64,000 nucleotides of DNA. It comes from Mycobacterium uberis (GTDB lineage Bacteria > Actinomycetota > Actinomycetes > Mycobacteriales > Mycobacteriaceae). Of this stretch, positions 41,300 to 52,889 are shown piece by piece. Positions within the stretch are counted from its first letter, which is position 1; each line of letters starts with the position of its first letter. Made by a program: the position numbers and the translations under genes. The notes beneath the pieces were generated by a model. That model did no database searches and was not told where the DNA came from. It saw only the letters and a program-made list of their open reading frames with translations. The stretch spans positions 24,819 through 88,818 of the forward strand of contig NZ_QAYL01000027.1 of assembly GCF_003408705.1 (NCBI RefSeq), written 5' to 3'.

Positions 41300-42436
41300 C
41301 CAAGAGCAAACACATATACTGCCATTTACGACAAACTCGGCATCGAATTCCCAGTTTTTGCCTTAACCCATTACTGCGATGTCGTCATCGCTGTCAGTAA
41401 GGTCGACGGTTTCGGAGTGTCTGTGGCAGTCGGCTTCACACCCAAACAGCCGGAGGCCGAGCTCAACTGGATTGATGAGCACGTCAGTAACCATCCTTAC
41501 AGGGTCGATATAGTCGTCCTGAGCAAGTATTAAGACTGGACTCTCAGCTTTCGTCGGATGCTCTAGCCAATATGCTACGTTCGATGCTGCCGCAGGGGGC
41601 ATTCGGATTCTGCACACACGATTCTTGCCGATCATGGTGTTCCGGACAAGGACAGCTTGCGGCTGCTCAGCTGGGCCAAAGTGACCACCACTTCCTAAGC
41701 CTAAGTGGCGTTGCGGCACCCAAAGATGACGATGGTCACCAACGCGCTAGGCATTTTACCCCTTGTACATGATCAAACACATTCACGATTCCGGTTGCAA
41801 AGTGGCCACATTGTGGAGCTCCCTCACGCAGACCTAGATGCACGCTGACACAGGCGTCAACATTATCGCCTAGGGCGGAGATACTAATGGGCACTGCGGC
41901 AAGGTAAACACAATTATACTATGGCCATAGTTCACCAAGAAGGCCACCCCAATACTGGTGCTAACAACAGACAATATCGGCAGTGGCCAGCAGACCGCTG
42001 CAATCCCGGCCCTGGACACCCAAGGTGCATGGACAGGCTCACAAGAGCTAGTGGCTGAGGAAGCTACAAACCCACAGTTTAGCAAGCGGCATACATCACA
42101 AGCTGCCAGTCGCGACGCCGTCTGCAACCGTTCCGTTCCTCCACCAGCAAACTAGCTAGGTTGCTACGGAACGACCAGACTGAAGCCTAGGAGCAACCGA
42201 ACAATCCGAAGCCATTCGGTACGCTGTGCAGTACATGGTTTCCATGTATGGCCTTTAACGCTGCGCACAACTACCCGCACGAGACCGCCAGCGCCACGTT
42301 CAAGCCAGCCGAGCAGATCATCGGGTAATTCACCAAGCTGGAGAAGATGGCCACGGCTATCACGTGGTGGGTTCAAGTGCACCTGGAGTTTACAATTAGG
42401 TTGGGCGAACTCAACGTTGCCACTGCCGCCGTCTAG
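41300..42436 (+). pseudogene. Relic of nitronate monooxygenase (Rv1894c-like), near full length
   Basis: The plus strand still reads almost the whole protein in shifting frames: TYTAIYDKLGIEFPVFALTH, AVGFTPKQPEAELNWIDEHV, HPKMTMVTNALGILP, then IGSGQQTAAIPALDTQGAWT with GSQELV, and finally FTKLEKMATAITWWVQVHLE with LNVATAAV at the stop 42434-42436. The FMN phosphate-binding glycines partly survive. About eight lesions. Such enzymes oxidise alkyl nitronates. Confidence 0.8.
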
Positions 42437-42442
42437 CAGCGA

Positions 42443-42661
42443 CTACTCGTCGTCTTTGTCCTTGCTGATAAAGACCTCTTTTACCCTGTCGACCGCGTGA
42501 AGGGCTATACCAATGGAATTCTGGACGATGCGACCAGCGCCACCCGCGATGTCACCTTTGATGATGTCGCTAACGTTTTCGACAATGTCCGACGCTTTCT
42601 CGACGGCATTAGTCACGATATCCCTGGCCGCGCTGACTGCGCCTTTAGAGTCAAAGCCCAT
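42443..42661 (-). CDS. Small conserved mycobacterial protein (Rv1893 orthologue)
   Basis: A 72-residue protein from ATG 42661 with AAGGAG upstream on the minus strand. It reads MGFDSKGAVSAARDIVTNAV, followed by EKASDIVENVSDIIKGDIAG, and ends in a charged DKDDE. The pattern of amphipathic helices and a Gly-rich turn resembles small stress-type proteins; function unknown. Intact although its neighbours are relics, which suggests it is still needed. Confidence 0.8.
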   Translation of the reverse strand: MGFDSKGAVSAARDIVTNAVEKASDIVENVSDIIKGDIAGGAGRIVQNSIGIALHAVDRVKEVFISKDKDDE

Positions 42662-42719
42662 CTGAGTCTCCTTATGGTGGCAAAATCTTTAGTATGACTG
42701 TAGACTGATCAAAGTGCTG

Positions 42720-43050
42720 GAGTTTCCGCAACAGGCCGGTCCAGAGTTCACCTCAATAGTTGACCAGGCCGCGCCAGTACTCTTCCCGTATCTTGAGTGC
42801 CAGACCGCAATATTTGCATCAGCTCAAACAACCATGACGACTCTCTGAGCAAGCTCTGCCACCCTGATAGCCCCATCCATAACATTTCGATAACCATCGA
42901 CCATAACCCATAGAACAACACGGCATGGTAGTACTGGCGCGAAAAAAAGCTGGCCTCAGTGTACCACGCCGAACCAGCTCGATCAGACTCCGGCACGAAG
43001 CGTAGCTATCTGGAGGTCGGAGAACTGTTGCACATATCTCCATGATAGGC
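42720..43050. other. Gap with an unidentified fragment
   Basis: In Mtb the small membrane protein gene Rv1892 lies here. The minus strand has an AVLFYGLWSMVIEMLWMGL hydrophobic stretch at 42870-42930, possibly its remnant, but no convincing match was made. Confidence 0.3.
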
Positions 43051-43056
43051 CGGTCA

Positions 43057-43461
43057 TCAGCCCGCAGGCGGGAAAAACCCCGCACCAGTGAACCATCCTG
43101 GTTGCCACCCTTGAGCGCCCAGGCAGAGCATGGGCAAACCATCAGCCGACTGTGCCGCTGCCTGGGCCTTCGGACACAGTGCACCAGCTTGCTGTACTCC
43201 ATATAATGGGTACGAGATCACCCAGTACCCGGTATTTGCTGGCGGGAACTGGTTGGGAGGAGGGAAATGACAGGCTTCGGCCTGGCCACTGGGACCTCGT
43301 CCAAAAACGTATCGCTCCCAGCTCGAACATGGCGCGCCCAATGAGGCATTATAGCTCATGCCCGGTACATCACCATCGTAATGCGGACTAGCCGACGCAC
43401 ACGGTGCCGCACTGAGCGCACCACCTGAAATCGCAGCTACAGCGAGTAGTGCGCGAATCAT
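43057..43461 (-). CDS. Secreted protein of unknown function (Rv1891 orthologue)
   Basis: A 134-residue exported protein. ATG 43461 (GAAGGA upstream) begins a signal peptide MIRALLAVAAISGGALSAAP with a likely cleavage after CASASP. The mature part has APCSSWERYVFGRGPSGQAE, CHFPPPNQFPPANTGYWVIS and LGAQGWQPGWFTGAGFFPP, with four Cys that could form two disulfides. It matches Mtb Rv1891 closely along its length. Function unknown. Confidence 0.88.
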   Translation of the reverse strand: MIRALLAVAAISGGALSAAPCASASPHYDGDVPGMSYNASLGAPCSSWERYVFGRGPSGQAEACHFPPPNQFPPANTGYWVISYPLYGVQQAGALCPKAQAAAQSADGLPMLCLGAQGWQPGWFTGAGFFPPAG

Positions 43462-43675
43462 GCTTCTATCCTTCGCATTAGTGTCACCTGGCCCCACCGA
43501 GCCGACGGTAGCGTGCACCAAGAGCATATCGAGCGCACTGTGCGCCACAAGATCGACTTGCAAAAGCAGGTTCACCGGCTCAACAACTCGGTCAGGTGGT
43601 TTGTATTGACAATCTTGCATCGATACTTACCAACCAGGTACAGCAATGGCTTATTGGCATAATAAACATCGTATC

Positions 43676-44960
43676 GATGGAGTTGGTCGTGTTAACAACC
43701 GAGCAATTCACCCAGCCGATCCCCAACTTGCTTCCCAAACTCGATTTCACCGAACCACAACATCTACGCCGAACGCCTGCCGGTGGAAACTCGCCGAAAT
43801 AAGTCGAGCTACGCCGATTTGGCGGAACAAGCAGCCAATCGGGAAGGATGGATTTTATGACGGTGGCTATCGGGTGGTGTCCTAACACAAGGATATCAAG
43901 GAAGTTTCGCTACGCAGAGCAGGCTTCTCCAGTCTGGAGAAGACCACTCTGCCATACTAGCGAGACGACACGGACGACAAGCAAATCGGGAGAGGCAAGT
44001 TCGTACTGCTCAACATAGACGACCAACTGCACACCCGGCTACGTAAAATAATCTCGCGCAGTTTCACTCCCCGGGCCATAGCACAACTGCGTGATAACCT
44101 GACCGCGCGAGCCCGACGCATCACGGAGGCAGCGGTATCTGAGAGGTCTGGCGACTTTGTCGAAACAAGTATCCTGCGAATTGCCACTGCAAGCTATTGC
44201 CGGCCTACGGGGGTAGTATCCCAGGAAGACCGCAACAAACTGTTCCATTGGCCGAGCCAGATGGTTGGCTGCTAGGATCTCAACTTCGCCACGAACTAGA
44301 CCCGAGGACCGCATCGGTGGAATTGATCGTGTACGCCACCCAGATGGCCCCAAGCACCTCGGCTAGGACATCGTCACCAAGCTGGTCGAGGTCCGATATC
44401 GAGGACCACAAGCTCTCCGAAGACAAGTTCGGCTTCTTCGTCATCCTGCCGGCAACAAAACCATCCGCAACTCCATCGCGCAGGGCGCGATAACCTTTAC
44501 CGATTCTCCTGGCTAGTAGGAACTATACAAACCGAAGTATCCCAGCGCCACGGCCGACGAGATCACCCGGTGAGCCGCCTCAATCACGTCATTCTAGCGG
44601 ACCGCGCTAAAGGACTACGAATTGTCTGGCGTACCTATAAGGAAGGACCAGCGGGTGGTGATTATTTAACGCTCAGCCAATTTCGATGAGGACGTGTTTG
44701 ACAACCCTTTTACCGTTCAACGTCCTGCATAATCCGAACCCCCACGTGGGGTTCAGTGGCACCGGTGTGCATTACTGCATCGGAGCTAACCTGGCACAAA
44801 TGACGATCGACCCGATGTTCCATGCGATCACTGAGTCTACGCCGGATTCAGAATCGATTGGCAAACCCGAGCAGCTGCGGTCGAACTGGCTCAATGGGAT
44901 CAAGCACTAGCAGTTTCAAGTACCATAGCCTTAGTGAACCCGAATGCCCTGTAGTCCATC
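43676..44960 (+). pseudogene. Relic of cytochrome P450 CYP125
   Basis: Nearly the whole of CYP125, the cholesterol C26 hydroxylase, can be read in broken plus-strand frames: ATPIWRNKQPIGKDGFYDGG, LHTRLRKIISRSFTPRAIAQ, EDRNKLFHWPSQMVG, EDHKLSEDKFGFFVILPATK, then PNPHVGFSGTGVHYCIGANL with the haem-ligand Cys, ERLRS-like QLRSNWLNGIKH and the end PECPVVH. In Mtb cyp125 (Rv3545c) lies in the cholesterol region far from Rv1891, so its place here marks a rearrangement junction. Confidence 0.8.
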
Positions 44961-45389
44961 AGGACACGGAATCATCGAGTGAGCTGAGAGCCATGACTTT
45001 AGCACGGAGTCACGGGAGCGATAACCGAATTCAGCGAGAGTGTGAACGATTTCGCGGTTGGAGATGAAGCAGGGGCAGGACGCTACCGCGCCGTTCTCAC
45101 CATGTAGCATGTTAGTGTGGGCCCGATACAGTCCAGTCTGCCATGCATGGTAGCGGTTTGACGTGGGCCCTGGACGCATCTGTACAGTGAGTTGTTTGTT
45201 CGGATCGGCGTCACGCACCGAACCGGAAAGTTCGGCTATCACCATAGCCATTGTGATAACACGCTGACAAGCCGCGATGGGCTGGATCGATGCCGAACCG
45301 GTAACCACGAAGCTTACGGTCGAGACAAATTCGTTCGAAATGCTGTGCGACGAGGGGTAAGGGCAAAGGACTATCCGGGCCACAAAAGC

Positions 45390-45655
45390 GCTGATTCAGT
45401 GAAACGCGCTGAAAATCAATTGGAAGCAGGCAGCTTGCCTGAGATCCGCTTTGTTGCCGAGACCAGCAACAAGATCTCTAAGACTGACAACGGCTACTGT
45501 CTCATCGGAGCGCTGTACGTTCGGAGAAAAATCACGTAAGCACATAATTGACTTGCGTACAAAAGACCGCGATGACTTAGAGCGAACGTCCACCCAGCTC
45601 AGAGTGCGTCAATCCCGATTATGATATCAAATCCTATTCGTTATTGGTGGGTTCG
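45390..45655 (+). pseudogene. Fragment of a YceI-family protein
   Basis: A plus-strand segment reads LEAGSLPEIRFVAETSNKIS followed by DNGYCLIGALYVRRKIT, matching the middle of YceI lipocalin-like periplasmic proteins (P-E-I-RF-x-S ... Y-x-x-x-G-x-LTxRGxT). The N-terminal strands and the C-terminal third are missing or out of frame. A YceI-like gene lies near Rv1890c in Mtb. Confidence 0.5.
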
Positions 45656-45715
45656 GGTGTAGGTCGGCGACGATGTAACGGTGTGGTTTCCCGTCGCTTG
45701 AGCTGATGCTCAGGC

Positions 45716-46876
45716 TTAAGGTTGTGTCGAGTTGTCTGGCGTTAGGTCACCGTAAGTACCCGGAATGTGCTCAAGAACCCTCATCGTATAGAAGGGCTCG
45801 CCATTTGGATCCGGTTGAAGATCAACGGTAACACTTTGTTGTTCCAGTGGTGTGGCGGGTTCTGTTCCCGGCTGAGCGGAGGTGAGGCTAATCGGCGGCT
45901 GTGCCTGTGACGTGGGTTGCAGTACTTCCCCGCCGGGGGACGCCGCCACCTTAGCGGGCGCTGATGCGACAGAAGCGGGGGCTTCTGCGATCTGTGGCAG
46001 CGACTGACGCACCGCATGCTTGGGTGCAACAGAATTGGCATCCGGAGCCAGCTGTAGGCCCACCGCTAACGACAGTGCAGTTACGAAGGTAATCACAGCT
46101 GCGGCCAAGGCGGTAACGGCCCCGGCGTAGGACAATCGTCGAGGCCGTACCGGCACGGTGAATTCGCTGGTGGATGCCGCCAGCCGCTTGTCGGTGAACT
46201 CGGTGCTCTGAGCTGCCGCTAGGGCAGTGCCCCGCGCGATTGTTACCTGCGCCATGTTCTGCGCGAAAACCGGTACTGGCAAAGCCCTTTCGAGTTGCCA
46301 TGACAATCCGTCAATGTCAGTGTGTGAACCGACGACAACTACGCCAGCCGGGCACCAACTATTGCGGTCAAACATTCCAGTCAGCCACGAAATCAACCCG
46401 TCGAAACCGCCATGCACATGTTTAACTGCCGTCTGGGACTCACCATCATGGGTGTCGACCATGACGACGGTCGCCCATTCATGCTCAAGCAGACACACCA
46501 CAGTCTGCTCGTAACCAATGACGGGTGCCACAGCCCGAGCTAAGGTCTCAACAGCCTCGAGAAAGCAGATCGGCACAACGTTGTCGAAACCCGCGTTTGT
46601 CAATGATTCCAACAGCAGGGCGGCTTGTGCGGAGGCTTCGTCGTTCCAGGTTACTCCGATGACCTGGAGACGTTGGTTGTCCGCGGCCACCATCGCCTTT
46701 ACCCGCCAAACTTCGTCTGCAACCTGCTCTGCGGTACTCACCGCGCGCACTCCGTAGCCTCCGCACAATTCAAACTCGCGATGACTCAGGATAGCGCCCT
46801 TTGCGCCGTGTCCCTCCGCAAGAACCCACCCGACGGTGGTCGGCGTCACTGATAACCCTAGTACTGTATTCAACAT
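45716..46876 (-). CDS. Mycobacterial membrane protein with cytoplasmic ATPase-like N-terminus (DUF7159-type, Rv1887 position)
   Basis: A 386-residue intact protein from ATG 46876. The N-terminal about 240 residues begin MLNTVLGLSVTPTTVGWVLA and contain repeated short strand motifs (VVCLLEHEWATVVMVDTHDG, GVVVVGSHTDIDGLSWQLE, ARGTALAAAQS) resembling the actin/Hsp70-like fold of the large mycobacterial DUF7159 family. One membrane helix follows (AVTALAAAVITFVTALSLAV), then an Ala/Pro/Ser-rich outer segment and a QPDPNGEPFYTMRVLEHIPG end. Position and orientation next to fbpB fit Mtb Rv1887. Function unknown; the topology suggests a cell-envelope role. Confidence 0.75.
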   Translation of the reverse strand: MLNTVLGLSVTPTTVGWVLAEGHGAKGAILSHREFELCGGYGVRAVSTAEQVADEVWRVKAMVAADNQRLQVIGVTWNDEASAQAALLLESLTNAGFDNVVPICFLEAVETLARAVAPVIGYEQTVVCLLEHEWATVVMVDTHDGESQTAVKHVHGGFDGLISWLTGMFDRNSWCPAGVVVVGSHTDIDGLSWQLERALPVPVFAQNMAQVTIARGTALAAAQSTEFTDKRLAASTSEFTVPVRPRRLSYAGAVTALAAAVITFVTALSLAVGLQLAPDANSVAPKHAVRQSLPQIAEAPASVASAPAKVAASPGGEVLQPTSQAQPPISLTSAQPGTEPATPLEQQSVTVDLQPDPNGEPFYTMRVLEHIPGTYGDLTPDNSTQP

Positions 46877-48299
<1,423 letters not shown>

Positions 48300-49058
48300 T
48301 CCCAGCGGCGGATGGCCTGCTCTGTCTGTTGGCCGTTGCACCGACCACCCGCTCAATGGGTCGCGCGGATTTGATCCGTGATATCGTTCCATTCAGTTGT
48401 GTCGTGGCGATAGTAGTTCGTGTTCCGACACTGATCGAAGAGGCGTTCGCACTCCCACGCTCGGATCGTCGTTGTGATGATATTTATAATGGAGCACGGT
48501 GATGTTCTCCTGGAAGGAGGTCTTGCCGAGCATGCGATCGTTGGACGGTAGGCCCTACATTACATTCCAGCCGTGAGTAGCCAGTCCTGCCCTGAGCGTT
48601 TCGAAGTAGGTGGAGACGGCAGGCACGAGCAGCGCGGAAGTACGGTGAATCACACCTTAGATGCAAAAGGATTGCTGGGATGATTGAGGGACTCGGGGTG
48701 GGGGGTCAAGTCTGTCCATTAACAACAAAGCTCCAGCTAGCGGCAGCGAGGACGTCGGCGTGGCAGCAAATCAGCGCCTAAACCCACAGCGGGCATCACC
48801 ACTCTCCGAGTATGCCGTTACTCTCGGTGCTGCTGGAGTGCCTAGAAGTCCGTATGTTCAATGAGGCTAGCTATCCAGCATAAGGATTCTGGACGGTCCG
48901 GGTCGCGTTTATACCAAGTTCGGCTATCCGAGCCAGAACGAATCCGGAATCAGGGGTGAATTATGTTGATGAGTAGCACTAACAATCGCTTTCGCCGAAG
49001 TCGACGCCGCGCTATTTAGGTCAGTCGTCCTGGAGTGTTAAGCGCGTAGCCATACTGG
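48300..49058. other. Gap between fbpB and the chorismate mutase relic
   Basis: About 760 bases without a recognised gene or RNA. In Mtb fbpB and Rv1885c are close together, so this is extra or expanded sequence. Confidence 0.35.
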
Positions 49059-49560
49059 TTGTTAACCCGCCGCAGGCGAGAGTCAATGGCGGTAACCCGC
49101 TACTCGAATTGCTCGGCGGCCGCTGCACAGCAGTTGGCGACCGCCGAGCCGGTTGTCGCCTTCAAATGGATCGAGCACGGAGAGATTGAGGGACCAGGCT
49201 GTGTCCAGCAAATACTCACCATGGTCAGCGCGAAGGCATCGATCCGGAGTACTTCACACGGATCTTCGGTAACCAAATCATCGCTACCGAGGCCATCAAA
49301 TACAGCCAGTTCGCGGATCGGAAGTTCCATCCCTCCGGTGCAGGGACCACGTTACCTGAACTCTCGGCGTCGCGGTCGTCGATCGATATCTTCAACCGAT
49401 GTCGAACCAGATGATGCTCAACTAAGACTTTCTGCATTGGCCAGCGTGCGCCGTCCAACCTGATGCAACTCGAAGCGACGTCATCCGGGATCGCCAACTC
49501 GACAGCCTCAATTAGCAAGCCTTCTCGTTGGCGACTTGGTCGTATTGCTAGGTTTCACCG
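49059..49560 (+). pseudogene. Relic of secreted chorismate mutase (Rv1885c-like)
   Basis: Plus-strand frames match secreted AroQ-gamma chorismate mutase: TAEPVVAFKWIEHGEIEGPG with CVQQIL (catalytic Lys region of ADPVAAFKW), then in another frame REGIDPEYFTRIFGNQIIAT and EAIKYSQFADRKFHPS, and ELSASRSSIDIFNR. The signal peptide and the C-terminal Cys-containing part are decayed. At least three frame breaks. Confidence 0.7.
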
Positions 49561-49665
49561 CCCTACTTGATACACGGCGTCCTTTCATCGAGCTGCTGAT
49601 GGCACTGATCTCAGCACGATATATGAATTATCTCATAAGCTTTGCGAACAGGTAACGCTTTGGAC

Positions 49666-50100
49666 ATGTCGGGCGAAATGCTTGACGTGCGAAAACTTTG
49701 CAAGCCGTTCGTGAAGTCCGCCATGGTCGGCGGAATGGTTGCGGTGTCGATGACGCTATCCACCGGTGTGGCAAATGCCGTTCCTGGGAGCCCTAACTGG
49801 GACGCGGTCGCGCAATGCGAGTCCGGCGGAAATTGGCGAGCCAACACCGGAAACGGCTTTTATGGTGGGCTACAATTTAAGCCAGCCACCTGGACCCGAT
49901 ACGGCGGTGTCGGCAACCCGGCTGCCGCGTCTAGGGAGCAGCAAATCGCGATAGCCAACCGGGTTTTAGCCGACCAAGGACTGAAAGCATGGCCAAAATG
50001 CGGCGCAGCCTCTGGCCTGCCGATCGTGCTGTGGTCACATCCCGCGCAGGGTGTCAAGCAAATTATTAATGATATCATCCAGATAGCGATACCGCACTAG
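49666..50100 (+). CDS. rpfC: Resuscitation-promoting factor RpfC
   Basis: A 144-residue secreted muralytic enzyme of the Rpf family, which cleaves peptidoglycan and promotes regrowth of dormant cells. ATG 49666 ([20 protein letters not shown]) is chosen; TTG 49642 and ATG 49678 are alternatives and none has a strong ribosome-binding site. A signal peptide ends near GVANA. The Rpf domain starts [20 protein letters not shown] with the catalytic Glu in QCESGG, continues [20 protein letters not shown] and ends [12 protein letters not shown]. Two Cys form the usual disulfide. Intact. Confidence 0.92.
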   Translation: MSGEMLDVRKLCKPFVKSAMVGGMVAVSMTLSTGVANAVPGSPNWDAVAQCESGGNWRANTGNGFYGGLQFKPATWTRYGGVGNPAAASREQQIAIANRVLADQGLKAWPKCGAASGLPIVLWSHPAQGVKQIINDIIQIAIPH

Positions 50101-50169
50101 TGGCAATCGCTTTCTGAGGTCTATGAACGAGCAGGGAGCTGTGTTAGGATCAACACCATAGAAGGTTCA

Positions 50170-50613
50170 GTGACTGTTCATATGGCGGCACCTGCGGGTA
50201 AGGTTTGGGATCTGATCGCGGATGTCCGCAACACCGGGCGGTTCTCCCCAGAGGTTTTTGAAGCTGAGTGGCTGGGTGATGCGACAGGCCCAGCTCTCGG
50301 CGCCAAATTCCGTGGTCATGTCCGGCGAAATGAAATAGGACCAGTGTACTGGACGACGTGCAAGGTAACTGCGTGCGAACCCGGCCGTGAGTTCGGCTTC
50401 GCGGTCCTGCTGGGCGATAAACCGGTAAACAATTGGCACTACCGATTGATGTCGTCTGGCGACGCCACGGACGTGACCGAGTCATTTCGGCTCAGCCCTT
50501 CGCCATTAGTTACCGTGTATTGGTTGTTGGGCGGATTTCTGCGAAAACGCCGCAACATTCGTGACATGACCAAGACGCTGCAGCGCATCAAAGATGTGGT
50601 GGAGGTGGGCTGA
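50170..50613 (+). CDS. SRPBCC-fold protein (Rv1883c orthologue)
   Basis: A 147-residue START/polyketide-cyclase-like protein from GTG 50170 with AGAAGG before it. It begins VTVHMAAPAGKVWDLIADVR and continues NTGRFSPEVFEAEWLGDATG, PALGAKFRGHVRRN and WHYRLMSSGDATDVTESFRL, the strands lining the ligand cavity; a C-terminal helix RDMTKTLQRIKDVVEVG closes it. The ligand is unknown. It follows rpfC by 69 bases on the same strand and is the last intact gene before a long run of relics. Confidence 0.85.
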   Translation: MTVHMAAPAGKVWDLIADVRNTGRFSPEVFEAEWLGDATGPALGAKFRGHVRRNEIGPVYWTTCKVTACEPGREFGFAVLLGDKPVNNWHYRLMSSGDATDVTESFRLSPSPLVTVYWLLGGFLRKRRNIRDMTKTLQRIKDVVEVG

Positions 50614-50739
50614 CGTTCCTCCTGGCAGCAAGTAGCGTCCGCTGGATTGATCGGCTCAAGGCCCCAACGCGGAGTTGGTTCGAATAGCAGCGCCACACTC
50701 GTACCTATACTGATGCCAAAACGGCAGTGCAGTGTAGGA

Positions 50740-51110
50740 ATTGGAGTGAACTGATACAGAACCCAGTTAGTCAGAGTAACCGGAGTTGCTGCGGTTATCA
50801 CAGCCGACGTCTCGACATGCGCGGAAATCGAGACGATGCCCCAACGAACCACACGTCTGGACCCTCGACGGCAACACTTACTCGACGCGTTCGCCGCATA
50901 CAGCCAGGATCAAATCTTATCGGATGATTAATTATCTGCGAGAACGGCAATCAAGTCCAGGTTATTGGGCTGTTCGGTGGCGACAGGGCTATTCTTCAGT
51001 GGGTACAAGACCCACAACGTCGACGGGTCCACCGGCAGCTTCTGGGCAAATGGGATGAGAGACGCAGTCGAGAAAATTTGCTGCATCCGTTGCGAGCACC
51101 CTCATTGCTG
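50740..51110 (+). pseudogene. Relic of lipoprotein LppE
   Basis: Plus-strand pieces VTGVAAVITADVSTCAEIET near 50775-50840, LDGNTYSTRSPHTARIKS, and VATGLFFSGYKTHNVDGSTG with SFWANGMRDA match LppE (Rv1881c), which has NVDGFNGSFWHGG at that point. The lipobox Cys context survives as STC but the frame is broken several times. Confidence 0.6.
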
Positions 51111-51179
51111 GCTATTGAACCACCCGACCACACCTAGCTACTGCAAGACGGTGCCTGTTCACGCCCAGAGCAGTCGCTG

Positions 51180-52040
51180 CTCTATGCGATCGGGTTGAGC
51201 AAACCACATTGATCAACTCTCCTACCAACATAATGTTCTTGACATCGTCGACCGGTATTGTTTGCAACTTCCGGTCGCGGTGATCAACGACATCTTGAGA
51301 GTACCCGATCGCAACCAAAGCCGCATTCTTGAATTCAGCAAGCTGGCCACGCCTGGCTTGGACGCTAGGCTAACATGGCGACAGTACCAGCGAGCACAAC
51401 GAGGGATCGCAAGTTTCAAAGTCTGGCTTGCTAAACACTTACAGCAGCATAGCCCAAGCGATGATTTAATGAGTTAACTGATCCGTGAGGACAAAAATTT
51501 TCCTACCGAAACACATCTCGAGAGAAGCGAACTTCAGACAATCATTGTGCTGGGGTTGGTTGTCGGGTTCGAAACCACAGTGAAACTGTTAGACAACAGT
51601 ATTCGCATGTTGCTGGATATGTGTAAGCAGACGGAGACACTACGTGCGCATCCCCAGGTATAATCCAACGTGGCCGCGGAGATCCCTGCGACTAGATTCG
51701 CCGGTTCAAACGACCGCTCGTATAGCGCGCAAGGACGTCGAGTCGGCGGGATAGGACGATCAAGTGTGACTAGCTGGTGGTGCTCTATTTGGCCGCCGCT
51801 AACCGGGACCTTCCGTCGCTCCGGATCCAGATCGGTTTGACGTCGAGCGTCCCAATGCCAGAAGACACCTCGCATTTTCCGGTGGCAGAAACTTGCGTTT
51901 GGGAACTGCTCTCGCCCGTGCTGAGGGTGAAGTCGGACTGCGAAAGCTCTTCGATCGCTTCCCCGAGGTAAGGGCAGTGAGCAGTAATGTAGTCATAGAT
52001 AAACGTCGGTGCGAAGACCGCACTCTGAAAAGAGTACCGG
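51180..52040 (+). pseudogene. Relic of cytochrome P450 CYP140
   Basis: Plus-strand frames match CYP140 (Rv1880c): QLPVAVINDILRVPDRNQSR, LEFSKLATPGLDARLTWRQY, SPSDDLMS, then the I-helix-like IIVLGLVVGFETTVKLLDNS and, after breaks, VLYLAAANRD and LGTALARAEGEVGLRKLFDR from the haem-binding region. The haem Cys segment is shifted. The N-terminal third is absent. Confidence 0.75.
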
Positions 52041-52339
52041 GATATGGTGAATATGGCAGCTCAGGCACCATCAACCTGGCTAGCGAACCTCGTCGGAGCC
52101 GACACGTCTTTGGTGTTCGACGCGGACAAGCCTGATCTAAACCGTTTTAACTGTTGCGGACCCTTCAAGGAGATTTTCAGGATATGGCAAAATACCTATG
52201 CGAAATACAGCAACCCCAGCCATGACCTACTCGCGAGTAGCCGCTAACATTCCTTGTTCGAAGACGCTAGGCTCGACCTACTAACTAAAGAAAAGACTGG
52301 TTCAGTCTACAGTTATGGGGACAACTCATAATCAACCAG

Positions 52340-52600
52340 ACCGATGCAGATTTCGAGGGACTCTACAAGTGAGTCCGAGCAGGGACATTCCCTGGGAGAG
52401 CGGTGGTCCGCAACCGGTGGTGCAGCAGCTGATAGCCTTCGGCGGATTGTGCGGCGAGGTCCTCGACCAGGGTATCGGGCCGGGCATTACACCATCCACT
52501 ATGCGTCGAAAGACTATTTCGACCACAGTGGTCAATAAGACATTTTACTACGTGTTCCTCGACGACGAAGAGGCCCAGAACCCACTATGTGCGGGCCCTG
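52340..52600 (+). pseudogene. N-terminal relic of a class I SAM methyltransferase
   Basis: The sequence GGPQPVVQQLIAFGGLCGEV followed by LDQGIGPG, and then in another frame YTIHYASKDYFD, matches the start of class I methyltransferases (W-x-x-G-R-P-QPVV, then VLDxGxGxGxHAIHYA, SAM motif I). Only about 80 codons remain before the sequence is lost. Confidence 0.55.
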
Positions 52601-52889
52601 CACCTCGCCCCTAAGCCACCAGCACGGCTAGTCATGTTCAAATTCGGATGCTACAACGTCAACAACGTGCAGTGAGAAGGGGTGTCATCCGACAAACCTA
52701 TATGGCTTGTTTCGGGCCCAAAACCCGAATCCACATGGAGAACATAAGCTCCAACCCAGCGTGGGCAAGACGGATGAAGTGGCTGCAAGATCAACTTACC
52801 GTCTTTGGATCACTGCTAAATGGCTTCTGTGTACACATTCCGATCTGGGCTGTCATGGCAACCCGCATCGATCGACGAGAGAGCGATGT

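Noticed and set aside
41363..41719. 118-codon minus-strand frame considered as an Rv1895 dehydrogenase piece
   Set aside because: The plus strand over the same bases reads nitronate monooxygenase; the minus frame has no dehydrogenase motif.
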